A stretch of 37,716 nucleotides of DNA from Cytophagales bacterium. Lineage in GTDB: Bacteria; Bacteroidota; Bacteroidia; Cytophagales; Cyclobacteriaceae. Positions 1 through 8,313 of this stretch are shown piece by piece (position 1 is the first letter of the stretch; each line of letters begins with the position of its first letter). The stretch is taken from NCBI GenBank assembly GCA_024232835.1, contig JAAEPI010000426.1, forward strand, positions 1 to 37,716. The letters run 5' to 3'. Position numbers and translations under genes: made by a program. The notes below the pieces were generated by a model. It ran no database searches, was not told the origin of the DNA, and saw only the letters and a program-made list of their open reading frames with translations.

Positions 1-81
1 AACTAAACAATGATAGAACCCTTCCATATCTTACTGGTTGTCAAGGTTTTGCTAAAAATAAAAATCACGAACAATGCACGT

Positions 82-195
82 CTAGTTAATAACACTGTCA
101 ATTTTTCGATTTAGAATAGGCATTAAACTGGTACCTTGAAGCCCAGGTGGTTTCGGTAATTCAGTCAGGCTCACATCAGATCGCTCAAAGACATT
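82..195 (-). pseudogene. Sulfatase C-terminal relic
   Basis: On the minus strand an open stretch of about 37 codons ends at a TAG at 84-82. It reads a segment containing LPKPPGLQGTSLMPIL, which matches the GLPxPxxLQGxSLxPLL segment found near the C-terminus of arylsulfatases and iduronate-2-sulfatase-like enzymes. The open frame is interrupted upstream, and the usual C-terminal tail of about 50 or more residues after this motif is missing. I read it as a small leftover of a sulfatase gene lying upstream of msrB. The motif is seen in the sequence; the assignment rests on memory of the family. Confidence 0.45.
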
Positions 196-236
196 GATTC
201 ATTATAATTTGCAAGATCACGGAACAAATTGAAAGC

Positions 237-620
237 ATGGAATTAAGTGAAAAAGATTGGAGAGAAAAATTAACTTCAGAGCAGTATCGCGTACTTAGAG
301 AAAAAGGGACTGAGCGTCCTGGAAGGAGTCCATTTTTACTAAATGAAGAAAAAGGAATTTATCAATGTGCTGGATGCGGAAATGACCTCTTCAGCTCTGA
401 TACCAAATTTGATTCTGGATGTGGATGGCCGAGTTTTTATGAAACCATCAACTCAAACGCGGTTGTTCATACAAGAGACACTGCCCATGGAATGATCAGA
501 ACTGAAATAACCTGTGCTAAATGTGATGGGCATCTTGGGCATGTGTTTCCTGACGGACCCGAACCTACTGGAAATCGATTTTGCATGAATGGTGTATCGC
601 TTGAATTCAAGAAAGCTTAG
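237..620 (+). CDS. msrB: Peptide-methionine (R)-S-oxide reductase MsrB
   Basis: Reduces methionine-R-sulfoxide in proteins, usually with thioredoxin as reductant, in the cytoplasm. The 127-aa product is a complete single-domain MsrB. Two CxxC pairs (CAGC near residue 45 and CAKC near 94) form the structural zinc site. The SGCGWPSF motif sits near residue 60 and the catalytic cysteine is in the RFCMNG motif near residue 116. No signal peptide is seen. A TATAATTTG box, resembling the Bacteroidota -7 element, lies about 25 bp upstream of the ATG. The next gene follows within about 80 bp. Family assignment is secure. Confidence 0.96.
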   Translation: MELSEKDWREKLTSEQYRVLREKGTERPGRSPFLLNEEKGIYQCAGCGNDLFSSDTKFDSGCGWPSFYETINSNAVVHTRDTAHGMIRTEITCAKCDGHLGHVFPDGPEPTGNRFCMNGVSLEFKKA

Positions 621-702
621 CACAACCACCAACCATTTTTACCACCAGATACAAAAAATTAATTACATTAAGCCGAATTTATCAACAAGCCATTTCTATA
701 AA

Positions 703-3700
703 ATGAAGAACTTACCAGTACTCCTCCTTAGTTTGATCTTACTCTTTTTTGCTAGCCCTGTTTTAGCCCAACGAAAAAAGAATTCAATTCCTGCTCCTTC
801 AATTCTTCCTTCAACCTATGAAGGACTTCAATGGAGACACATTGGCCCCTTTCGAGGGGGTCGTTCTGCTGCAGTGACAGGTATTCCTGGCAAGCCAAAT
901 CTTTATTATATGGGCACTACCGGTGGAGGAGTTTGGCGGACAAATGATGCAGGAAACTCTTGGGAAAACATCTCTGATGGCTTTTTCGGAGGTTCAATTG
1001 GTGCCGTTGCAGTGAGCGAATGGGACAACAATGTGATGTATGTGGGAGGAGGAGAGGTTACAGTACGTGGCAATGTCTCCTCTGGATATGGTATGTACAA
1101 ATCCACAGACGCAGGTACTACATGGGAGTCAATTGGTTTAAAGAATTCTCGTCATATTCCAAGAATCAGGATTCATCCCAAAAACCCAGATTTGGTTTAC
1201 GCTGCTGTATTAGGTGATCTGTATAAGTCGTCAGAGGAAAGAGGCGTATATCGCAGTTCCAATGGAGGAAAGACTTGGCAAAGAATTCTTTTTGCAAATG
1301 ATGCTGCTGGAGCTGTTGATTTGGTAATGGATCCTAATAATCCAAGAATTCTGTATGCTAGTACGTGGCGGATCAGCCGAACTCCCTATAGTCTGGAAAG
1401 TGGCGGTGCTGGTTCAGCATTATGGAAAAGTACAGATGGTGGTGATACGTGGACAAATATTTCAAAAAATGAAGGACTACCAGATGGACTTTGGGGAATC
1501 AATGGCGTAACCGTCTCCCCTCTTAATTCCAATCGAGTTTGGGCAATTATTGAAAATAATAAAGGTGGAGTGTATCGTTCGGATAATGCAGGAAAGACCT
1601 GGAAACTTATCAATAAGGAACGAAAATTACGTCAACGCGCCTGGTACTACACACGCATTTATGCAGACACACAAGATGAGGATCGAGTCTATGTAATGAA
1701 TGTACAATACCACCGATCCAAGGACGGTGGAAAGACTTTTGAAACCTTCAACGCACCACATGGTGACCATCATGATCTATGGATAGCCCCTGAAGATAAT
1801 CAGCGTATGGTCATTGCCGATGATGGTGGTGGACAAGTATCATTCGATGGAGGAGAAAATTGGAGTACGTACCGAAATCAGCCAACAATCCAATTCTACA
1901 GAGTCACCACTGATGATGCATTCCCCTATCGGATTTATGGGGCACAACAAGATAATTCTACGATCAGAATTCCTCACCGAATTGGTGGTGGTGTCATCGG
2001 AGAAGGTGATTGGGAACCTACAGCCGGTGGGGAAAGTGCACATATCGCCATTGACCCAACTGATAACGACGTGGTATATGGAGGAAGTTACGACGGTTTC
2101 TTGACTCGCTATGATCACAAATCGGAGCAAGTTCGAGCAATCAACGTTTGGCCAGATAATCCCATGGGGCATGGAGCTGAAGGAATGAAATATCGCTTTC
2201 AATGGAACTTCCCTATATTCTTCTCACCACACAATGCCAAGAAACTCTACACCACGAGTAACCAAGTGCATATCTCAACAAACGAAGGTCAGTCATGGGA
2301 AATCATCAGCCCTGATTTGACTAGAAACGATTCGGCCAAACTGGTTTCTTCTGGTGGGCCAATCACAAAAGACAACACCAGCGTCGAGTATTACGCAACG
2401 ATCTTTGCAGCGGTAGAATCCTACCACGAAGAAGGCATAATCTGGGCTGGTTCGGATGATGGACTCATCCATGTGACCAGAGATGGAGGTAAGAATTGGA
2501 AAAATGTGATACCCTCAGGAATGCCGGAATGGATGATGATCAACAGTGTAGAAATTGATCCCTTCAACAAGGCAGGATTGTATATGGCAGGCACCAAGTA
2601 TAAGTCAGGTGATTACCGTCCATACCTATATAAAACCAGCGATTACGGAGCGACATGGAAGAAAATAACAAGCGGAATTGACTCTGAGCATTTCACCAGA
2701 GTCGTGAGAGCCGATCCAAAAAGACAGGGCCTGCTTTACGCTGGAACAGAAAGTGGCATGTATGTATCGTTTAATGATGGAGCCAAATGGCAACCACTTC
2801 AAATGAATCTTCCAATGGTTCCGATAACAGATTTGGCCATAAAAAATGATAACCTGATTGCTGCGACCCAAGGACGTAGTTTTTGGCTCATTGATGACCT
2901 CACCGTTCTTCATCAAATGAATGCCGACGTGCAGAAGAAATCTGCTCATTTATTCAAACCTATGGATAGCTATCGTTTAGGTGGAAGTGGAGGAAGAACT
3001 TCTCGAACTGCAGGAACAGATCATGCAGGAGGAGTTCTGGCACATTATTTCCTCAAGGATACTTCTGCGATAGACACACTTCGACTGGAGTTTTTTGATG
3101 CTAATCAACAATTGATCAAGGCTTTCTCAACTCATCCTGACGAAGAAGAAAATGAAAGCAAACTAGAAGTAAAACCAGGACTCAATACCATGAACTGGAA
3201 CATGCGATACAATGGAGCGAAGACCTTCAAAGGTATGATCCTTTGGTGGGCAACTACACAAGGGCCAGTCGCAACACCTGGTACGTATAATGTGAAATTC
3301 ACTGGCAAGAACTTCGAAGAAGCACAAACCTTCAACCTGATAAAAGATCCAAGAAGCGAGACAAGTGAAGCAGATTTGAAAATGCAATTTGATTTCTTGT
3401 TATCTGTCAGAGACAAGCTCACCGAAACCAATCAGGCAGTCATAGACATCCGAAAAGTAAGAGGACAGGTCAACGATGTACTTGGCAAGCTGGAAGATGG
3501 TGACCTGAAAGACTTTGGCAAAGAGATGCTTAAGGAAATGGAAGTCATAGAAGGAGCCTTGTATCAAACCCAGAACGAAAGTGGACAAGATCCTTTGAAC
3601 TTCCCTGTTCGGTTGAATAACAAATTGGGACATTTGGCTTCACTGGAAGGTATGGGCAGCTACATTCCCACCGACCAATCGAAGGCCTATTTTACTGAAG

Positions 3701-3819
3701 TCAGTGGGCTCATTGATTCAGAACTCGGCAAACTCAAAGCCATATTTGAAACAAAAATTCCTGAGTTTAATAAGATGGTGAAAGAAGCTGATGTGGATGC
3801 CGTGAAGTTGGGGGAGTAA
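703..3819 (+). CDS. Secreted BNR/sortilin-like beta-propeller protein
   Basis: A 1038-aa exported protein of the VPS10/sortilin-like, BNR-repeat glycosyl hydrolase-type group common in Bacteroidota. I chose the ATG at 703 instead of the ORF-track start because it opens a clean signal peptide (MKNLPVLLLSLILLFFASPVLAQ); the longer reading overlaps the end of msrB. Many Asp-box-like repeats are visible (for example STDAGTTW, SSNGGKTW, STDGGDTW, SDNAGKTW, SKDGGKTF), covering roughly residues 60-700. The C-terminal 300 residues resemble the Ig-like and helical tail of this group. The catalytic activity is not established for this family, so hydrolase naming is provisional. Its stop lies 6 nt before a truncated trmL start, suggesting the two were once in one operon. 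Confidence 0.85.
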   Translation: MKNLPVLLLSLILLFFASPVLAQRKKNSIPAPSILPSTYEGLQWRHIGPFRGGRSAAVTGIPGKPNLYYMGTTGGGVWRTNDAGNSWENISDGFFGGSIGAVAVSEWDNNVMYVGGGEVTVRGNVSSGYGMYKSTDAGTTWESIGLKNSRHIPRIRIHPKNPDLVYAAVLGDLYKSSEERGVYRSSNGGKTWQRILFANDAAGAVDLVMDPNNPRILYASTWRISRTPYSLESGGAGSALWKSTDGGDTWTNISKNEGLPDGLWGINGVTVSPLNSNRVWAIIENNKGGVYRSDNAGKTWKLINKERKLRQRAWYYTRIYADTQDEDRVYVMNVQYHRSKDGGKTFETFNAPHGDHHDLWIAPEDNQRMVIADDGGGQVSFDGGENWSTYRNQPTIQFYRVTTDDAFPYRIYGAQQDNSTIRIPHRIGGGVIGEGDWEPTAGGESAHIAIDPTDNDVVYGGSYDGFLTRYDHKSEQVRAINVWPDNPMGHGAEGMKYRFQWNFPIFFSPHNAKKLYTTSNQVHISTNEGQSWEIISPDLTRNDSAKLVSSGGPITKDNTSVEYYATIFAAVESYHEEGIIWAGSDDGLIHVTRDGGKNWKNVIPSGMPEWMMINSVEIDPFNKAGLYMAGTKYKSGDYRPYLYKTSDYGATWKKITSGIDSEHFTRVVRADPKRQGLLYAGTESGMYVSFNDGAKWQPLQMNLPMVPITDLAIKNDNLIAATQGRSFWLIDDLTVLHQMNADVQKKSAHLFKPMDSYRLGGSGGRTSRTAGTDHAGGVLAHYFLKDTSAIDTLRLEFFDANQQLIKAFSTHPDEEENESKLEVKPGLNTMNWNMRYNGAKTFKGMILWWATTQGPVATPGTYNVKFTGKNFEEAQTFNLIKDPRSETSEADLKMQFDFLLSVRDKLTETNQAVIDIRKVRGQVNDVLGKLEDGDLKDFGKEMLKEMEVIEGALYQTQNESGQDPLNFPVRLNNKLGHLASLEGMGSYIPTDQSKAYFTEVSGLIDSELGKLKAIFETKIPEFNKMVKEADVDAVKLGE

Positions 3820-3825
3820 TCTAAA

Positions 3826-3888
3826 TGCCACTTAACATCGTCCTAATCGAACCCGAAATCCCTATGAATACGGCGTTCAAATCATGAG
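3826..3888 (+). pseudogene. Truncated duplicate of the trmL 5-prime end
   Basis: A 20-codon ORF (MPLNIVLIEPEIPMNTAFKS) whose first 16 codons match the start of intact trmL at 4518. Over those 48 bases I count six mismatches, five of them synonymous and one Ser/Pro. After codon 16 the reading leaves trmL and runs into the 3-prime end of the toxin gene on the other strand. It lies 6 nt after the stop of the BNR gene, so it probably marks the original trmL start position. The intact copy downstream restores the gene after insertion of the toxin-antitoxin module. Confidence 0.85.
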
Positions 3889-4214
3889 AAAAAATTGATC
3901 AATTCTGTTCTAAAACCAGCAATATCTCCTTGACCAAGGTGTCCAAGTTTCTTGACAACAATTGATTTATCAATGGTAGCAAACTTCATTCGTATCATTG
4001 AGGGTTTGGGTAGACTTGCTGCTTTCCAGTTTACGATTTTGTAGTCTCCCTCTCGACTTTGCACATTTACTTGACTCGTGATAAATGCAAGGACCAAATC
4101 AAAGCCTTCATTGTACGTCTTTGGCGATACAACTAGGGCAGGCCGTTTCTTAGAAGTAGATAAATTCGTGAAAGGAAAGGGGACAAGAATAATGTCCCAT
4201 TGATCAAAGGTCAT
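3882..4214 (-). CDS. PemK/MazF-family toxin (endoribonuclease)
   Basis: Predicted sequence-specific mRNA interferase of a type II toxin-antitoxin module. The start of the fold is clear: QWDIILVPFPFTN followed by KKRPALVVS, the MazF/PemK signature that forms the first strands and the loop of the CcdB/MazF fold. I use the ATG at 4214, which gives 110 aa with the usual short lead-in before the WDI strand and overlaps the antitoxin by 11 nt. The ORF-track start at 4235 adds seven residues and is also possible. It is translated with the antitoxin from one leftward transcript. The module sits between two copies of the trmL start. Confidence 0.88.
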   Translation of the reverse strand: MTFDQWDIILVPFPFTNLSTSKKRPALVVSPKTYNEGFDLVLAFITSQVNVQSREGDYKIVNWKAASLPKPSMIRMKFATIDKSIVVKKLGHLGQGDIAGFRTELINFFS

Positions 4215-4437
4215 TGTAAATTTCATCTTCATCATTATCCCATTCTCCGAAGGAGGACTCGGATAACTTCATCAACATTTTAGAATCTTGTGTTAGTGGA
4301 AGGTCATTTTTGTTTGTCTCGATATACTCGTCAATCAACTCAGAAAGAATGCCACCCATGGACTTACCTTGAATTGAAGCCAATATTTTCAACGTCCTAC
4401 GTTTCTGATCATCAATACGAATACTCATCACACTCAT
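4204..4437 (-). CDS. Ribbon-helix-helix antitoxin
   Basis: A 77-aa antitoxin partner of the downstream PemK/MazF toxin. The N-terminus (MSIRIDDQKRRTLKILA) fits a ribbon-helix-helix DNA-binding strand and first helix, and the acidic C-terminus (EWDNDEDEIYNDL) fits a flexible toxin-neutralising tail. The gene order (antitoxin first, overlapping stop and start) is standard for autoregulated modules. A perfect 10-bp inverted repeat lies 5 bp upstream of the start codon and is the likely operator. Specific family within the RHH fold is not resolved by eye. Confidence 0.85.
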   Translation of the reverse strand: MSVMSIRIDDQKRRTLKILASIQGKSMGGILSELIDEYIETNKNDLPLTQDSKMLMKLSESSFGEWDNDEDEIYNDL

Positions 4438-4442
4438 AATTC

Positions 4443-4466
4443 TACATGTAGTTTTTACTACATGTA
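4443..4466 (-). promoter_or_regulatory. Predicted toxin-antitoxin operator
   Basis: TACATGTAGT-tttt-ACTACATGTA is a perfect 10-bp inverted repeat with a 4-nt spacer. Each arm itself contains the self-palindrome TACATGTA. This fits binding by two ribbon-helix-helix dimers, the usual way RHH antitoxins repress their own operon. It ends 5 bp from the antitoxin ATG, in the likely promoter or leader. Confidence 0.7.
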
Positions 4467-4517
4467 ATATACTGTATATTTATGAATTGGTTATAGATTT
4501 CAAAAAAAACAGAATCC

Positions 4518-4988
4518 ATGTCACTCAACATCGTCCTTATAGAACCCGAAATCCCTATGAACACTGGGAATATTGGACGCTTGAGTTTGGCGTCTGGTTG
4601 CAATCTCCATTTGGTAAAGCCTTTTGGATTTGAATTGGATGATAAGCGATTGAAACGTGCAGGATTGGACTACTGGAAGCACATTTCTTTCCACACATAC
4701 GAGAGTTCAGATGAATTCTTTGAGAAGCATATAGACAAAAAATTGGTCTTTTTTTCTAGTCATGGAGAGAAAGACTTTTGGGATGTTAAGTACCAAGATG
4801 ATTTGTTTCTAATCTTCGGAAAAGAGTCTGTTGGGCTGTCGCCAGAAATCACTGATCATCACAAAGGTCAGCTTTACAAAATTCCAATTTTCAGTTCCCA
4901 TGTGAGAAGCTTGAATCTGGCCAATGCGGTGAGTGTGGTGGTGTATGAGGGGGTGAGGCAACTTGGAAATAGTCATGGAATGACTTGA
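4518..4988 (+). CDS. trmL: tRNA (cytidine/uridine(34)-2-O-)-methyltransferase TrmL
   Basis: SPOUT-class methyltransferase that 2-O-methylates the wobble nucleotide of tRNA-Leu species in the cytoplasm. At 156 aa it has the usual length. Motifs seen are the N-terminal PEIPMNTGNIGR, the IFGKESVGL loop and the C-terminal RSLNLANAVSVVVYE, which form the trefoil-knot SAM site. The start at 4518 aligns with the truncated duplicate at 3826. In this location the gene no longer directly follows the BNR gene, because about 630 bp carrying a toxin-antitoxin pair separates them. It must now use a promoter in that inserted DNA or be read from further upstream. Confidence 0.93.
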   Translation: MSLNIVLIEPEIPMNTGNIGRLSLASGCNLHLVKPFGFELDDKRLKRAGLDYWKHISFHTYESSDEFFEKHIDKKLVFFSSHGEKDFWDVKYQDDLFLIFGKESVGLSPEITDHHKGQLYKIPIFSSHVRSLNLANAVSVVVYEGVRQLGNSHGMT

Positions 4989-5003
4989 GGTCATGCCATG
5001 ACC
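4971..5003 (+). other. Tandem hairpins at the trmL 3-prime end
   Basis: Two adjacent perfect short hairpins: AGTCAT-gga-ATGACT (4971-4985), overlapping the last trmL codons, and GGTCAT-gcc-ATGACC (4989-5003), just after the stop. There is no U-tract, so an intrinsic terminator is not well supported. The region lies between convergent genes. Role unknown. Confidence 0.4.
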
Positions 5004-5017
5004 AGACACATCAATGT

Positions 5018-5260
5018 TTAACGGTCACTTTCTTCTCTCAATTTGTAAGCCGATCCCATATTCATCTCAAAATCAAAACTCAGAAGTGGTTTGACATCAG
5101 GCCCAATTATCTCTCTTAATTTTGGAACAAACTCCTTGAGTTCTGCATACACTCTCTCAACACTTAGCTCTGAGGGATTCAACCCACTACTCTTTGCCCA
5201 GTCTAGAAAATCTGTGGTGTCTTCATACTCTTCACATTCTATCAAAACCAAATGAAACAT
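5018..5260 (-). CDS. Small hypothetical protein
   Basis: An 80-aa soluble acidic protein I do not recognise. It has no signal peptide and no membrane segment. Its start codon overlaps the stop of the upstream 67-aa gene (TGATG arrangement, one shared base), which supports translational coupling and argues that both frames are real. The pair lies on the strand opposite trmL, after it. The codon pattern looks protein-like, with a helical central segment (ERVYAELKEFVPKLREII). It could be a small two-gene module with its neighbour; no function can be given. Confidence 0.6.
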   Translation of the reverse strand: MFHLVLIECEEYEDTTDFLDWAKSSGLNPSELSVERVYAELKEFVPKLREIIGPDVKPLLSFDFEMNMGSAYKLREESDR

Positions 5261-5463
5261 CAGGACTGGACGATGGTCTTCGCATCTTCATATTCATCCC
5301 ATGCGGGAAAGATCAATGAAATTTGATTTAGTAAAAGTGTAATTTGAATACGCACATACTGGTCAGATAATTCCTGTTTTGTCTTGGCAATCTCGAATCT
5401 TAGATTGTGCCTTACAATCACCTTTTTCAAGGTCTCAATTCCAGGAAATTCATTATCAGGCAT
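5260..5463 (-). CDS. Small hypothetical protein
   Basis: A 67-aa protein of unknown family, first gene of a two-gene leftward unit with the 80-aa gene at 5018-5260. It has no cysteine, no signal peptide and a predicted largely helical middle (NLRFEIAKTKQELSDQYVRIQITLLLNQ). The coupled TGATG junction with the following gene is the main reason to accept it as coding. No relation to the nearby toxin-antitoxin module can be shown. Confidence 0.55.
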   Translation of the reverse strand: MPDNEFPGIETLKKVIVRHNLRFEIAKTKQELSDQYVRIQITLLLNQISLIFPAWDEYEDAKTIVQS

Positions 5464-5552
5464 AGAGCTAATTTACTTGTTTCATTTCATCTCAATAAAC
5501 AAGTAAGGCTACCTCTGATGAAGTAGCCTTACCAACTTGAAAATTCAAATTT

Positions 5553-7583
5553 CTATAGATTACCGTATTTCTTGCTATAGGACAACATTTGCTTTGTGAA
5601 ATTTTTTGGGTACTTAACCTTTACATTGGTAATATTTCCATCCTCATCTCTCACGGGTACCAACCTTGGATTGATAAATCCGCCGTAAGGAGCAGATTTC
5701 AAATCAGCTACTCGATCCAATACTTGCTGATGCAGCTCCTGATCTACTTTCACGCCATAATTCTCAATTAGATTCTTGCCGGCTTCATAGTCGCCCTCAG
5801 ATTTAATACGTTGAATTTCTCGAAGCAATTCTCCAAAAAGTACCCTCAGCTTATCATAATCATTGATTACAAAATAGGTTTTGCCTTCAAGTTCTTCAAC
5901 TTCCTTTCTCTCGATAACATTATCTGCCTGTCCTTTTTCGAACACCCAATTAGAAACCATTTGACGATTACGCATGTGTGCTTGTTCTACATCATCGCCA
6001 ATTTTCAAACGTCGCAGTTGCAACATCAGCCCATTTCTAATGTAGCCGTCATATTGCGTCTTACCTATCTCTAAACTTGGAACCAAGCCCATGTCGACGA
6101 GTTTCTGATCCATTAAATAATATAATGAGACCAAATCAGCACGTGCCTCTTCCAGAGAGGATCGATAATTCTTCAATGTTTCACTAGGCGTTCCCACTCC
6201 TTCATTCAACTTCCCTGACGCATGTCCAATTACTTCATGAAGTGCAGTATGCATTTTACCACTCAATGTACCATGTTCCTTTACTCTTTGAATTTCCTCA
6301 TTGCTAAAAGCAAACTCATTTGTCATTCCTCCACTTGAAGCTGCGCCATAGGCGGCCACTATATTTCCTAAACTCACGGACTTAGATCCATGCTTTGCTC
6401 GAATCCAGTTCGCATTAGGAAGGTTCACACCAATTGGGGTTGATGGAGAGGCATCTCCAGACTCTCCGGCAACACTAACCACCTTATAGGATACGCCTAC
6501 TACGTTTGCTTTTTTATGCTTATCCATAATGGTCGAATTATCCTCAAACCATTGCGCATTTTCGGCTAAAACTTGCATGCGCTCAGATGCTTCAAAATCA
6601 TTTATCTCCACAATTGTTTCATAGGAACCTCGATAACCAAGTGGATCATTGTAAACTTCAATAAAACTATTGATGTAATCAATGTCGCCTTCTGTCGCTC
6701 CGGCCCATGCAATATTATAGGCATCCCAGGTTTCAAGATCACCTGTTTTGTAATACTCAATCAATAATTCCAGTGCTTCTTTTTGTGGTTCATTTTCAGC
6801 TACTGTTGTTGCCTTTTCTAACCAACCAACAATTTTTTCAATAGCCGAACCATATAGACCTCCTACTTTATAAACTTCTTCACGAATGCTACCATCTTCT
6901 GCTCGAATCATTTTGGAATTCAGACCATAAGAAATACGTTCGTCACCTGCATCTTTGGTTGCTTCAGCATAATATGCCTCAACCTCAGCTTGTGTAATGT
7001 CAGGATCGTAGAAGTTAGTTGCGGATCCCAGAAGCAATCCCTTCTCAGGATCAAGATTAACTTTCTTGGCATCAATATTTTCATCGAAAAGAATATTCAC
7101 AATTTCCGCATCAAGTTCTGTACCTGTTGCTGTCATCAATTCCTGCAAATAATCGGCAGAAAAATCAGGCATAATCTTAGCGGTTGAATAGTGATGATGA
7201 ATACCATTTGAAAACCAGATTCGTTTGATATAGACCATGAAATTTTTCCAATCAGCACTCTTTTTATCACCATCAAAATTTCTAACTATGTTTTCCAAAG
7301 CTTTTCTGATCGTCAAATTATGACGATAATTCTGGTCATACATAATGTCTCTGCCTTCCAGACCTGCTTGTGTTAGGTAATACACAAGTTCTTTTTGTTT
7401 TGAAGTCAGTCTGTCAAATCCTAGTATCTGATACCGAATGATCTTCAAATCAGCAAATTGTTCCGTGACATAGCTAAATTCCTCTTCTTCAGCATTAGAA
7501 TCAGCCTCGTCTGCTGGACTCGAGCAACCAATAAGTAAGATGGGTAAAAATAGTACCAATTCATATCGCTTTAATAGTTTCAT
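5553..7583 (-). CDS. Dipeptidyl-peptidase III (M49) lipoprotein
   Basis: A 676-aa zinc exopeptidase that releases dipeptides from the N-terminus of peptides. The M49 hallmark HExxxGH is represented here by HEVIGH (about residues 449-454), the shorter form seen in several bacterial members, and the third zinc ligand is in the EEARAD motif about 30 residues on. The N-terminus is a lipoprotein signal with the lipobox LIGC followed by SSPADEADS, so the enzyme is probably anchored in the periplasm or outer membrane. The acidic stretch after the lipid-bearing cysteine (EADSNAEEEE) resembles surface-export signals in Bacteroidota, an inference only. It is monocistronic by spacing. Confidence 0.92.
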   Translation of the reverse strand: MKLLKRYELVLFLPILLIGCSSPADEADSNAEEEEFSYVTEQFADLKIIRYQILGFDRLTSKQKELVYYLTQAGLEGRDIMYDQNYRHNLTIRKALENIVRNFDGDKKSADWKNFMVYIKRIWFSNGIHHHYSTAKIMPDFSADYLQELMTATGTELDAEIVNILFDENIDAKKVNLDPEKGLLLGSATNFYDPDITQAEVEAYYAEATKDAGDERISYGLNSKMIRAEDGSIREEVYKVGGLYGSAIEKIVGWLEKATTVAENEPQKEALELLIEYYKTGDLETWDAYNIAWAGATEGDIDYINSFIEVYNDPLGYRGSYETIVEINDFEASERMQVLAENAQWFEDNSTIMDKHKKANVVGVSYKVVSVAGESGDASPSTPIGVNLPNANWIRAKHGSKSVSLGNIVAAYGAASSGGMTNEFAFSNEEIQRVKEHGTLSGKMHTALHEVIGHASGKLNEGVGTPSETLKNYRSSLEEARADLVSLYYLMDQKLVDMGLVPSLEIGKTQYDGYIRNGLMLQLRRLKIGDDVEQAHMRNRQMVSNWVFEKGQADNVIERKEVEELEGKTYFVINDYDKLRVLFGELLREIQRIKSEGDYEAGKNLIENYGVKVDQELHQQVLDRVADLKSAPYGGFINPRLVPVRDEDGNITNVKVKYPKNFTKQMLSYSKKYGNL

Positions 7584-7817
7584 TATTAACTGGTTTTAAG
7601 TTGTTTATTCAATGGCAACATTAAGGCAAGATTATCTGAAAGTCAAAATATTTTCAATCAGCATGTTACAAGACTCAGGTTATGTTCAGATTTTCAGATA
7701 GACAAAATCCCACTTAGAATCACTACTTTTAATAATCCACTTGAACCTACAAATGCTAGGCTTTTATCTACGCTAGTATTATGGAGGGATTTTGATTGAC
7801 CTAAAATTTATGAAACC

Positions 7818-8147
7818 ATGAAAAATCTATTGAGCGTTGCTTTTATCTCCACTATGATGTTGTTGATTAGTTGTGCTGATAAAATTCCTTTGTCTTAGGA
7901 AAACCAAGTTTATGCCGGAAATTGGATGCCTGTGATGGCACTTGGGTTCAATTGTTCAACGATGGAGGAAGAAACTTTGAGCTTCGTAATTGCAAATGTA
8001 ACCAGTGGCAATGCTACCATCACAGACAGTACATTGGTGATTGGACTAATGGGAATAGATGCAACCTTCGCTCTTTCTGTGCCGCCGTACGAAGAGAACG
8101 GACAATGGATATTGGAATTGGATGGTATAGACTATGTAAAGCAGTAA
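7818..8147 (+). pseudogene. Small lipoprotein gene interrupted by TAG
   Basis: An in-frame 110-codon reading begins with a lipoprotein signal (MKNLLSVAFISTMMLLISCADK, lipobox LISC) and continues through one TAG at 7896-7898 (codon 27) to a TAA at 8145. The downstream part (ENQVYAGNWMPVMALGFNC to ELDGIDYVKQ) looks like an ordinary small beta-rich periplasmic domain. No frameshift is needed. A CAG-to-TAG change would explain it. The ORF track shows only the downstream part from an internal Met. Either the gene is a recent pseudogene or a sequencing error created the stop; the family is unknown to me. Confidence 0.6.
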
Positions 8148-8313
8148 TCTCTATTTTATTGGTTTTTTGTAATTAATAAAAATACTACCTGCCGTGAAAT
8201 GACGAATTACAGCGCTACTCTTGATTATTATCGTGAGAACATAGGCGCCATAATTGTGGATGCCTAAAACCATATTAAATTACGTGCAACCCCATAAACC
8301 CTTACTTTGCTTT

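Noticed and set aside
1840-2202. 120-aa minus-strand ORF inside the BNR gene
   Set aside because: It lies wholly antisense to a well-supported propeller protein and has no recognisable features.
4989-5003. Intrinsic terminator after trmL
   Set aside because: The hairpin is short and no run of T follows it on either strand.
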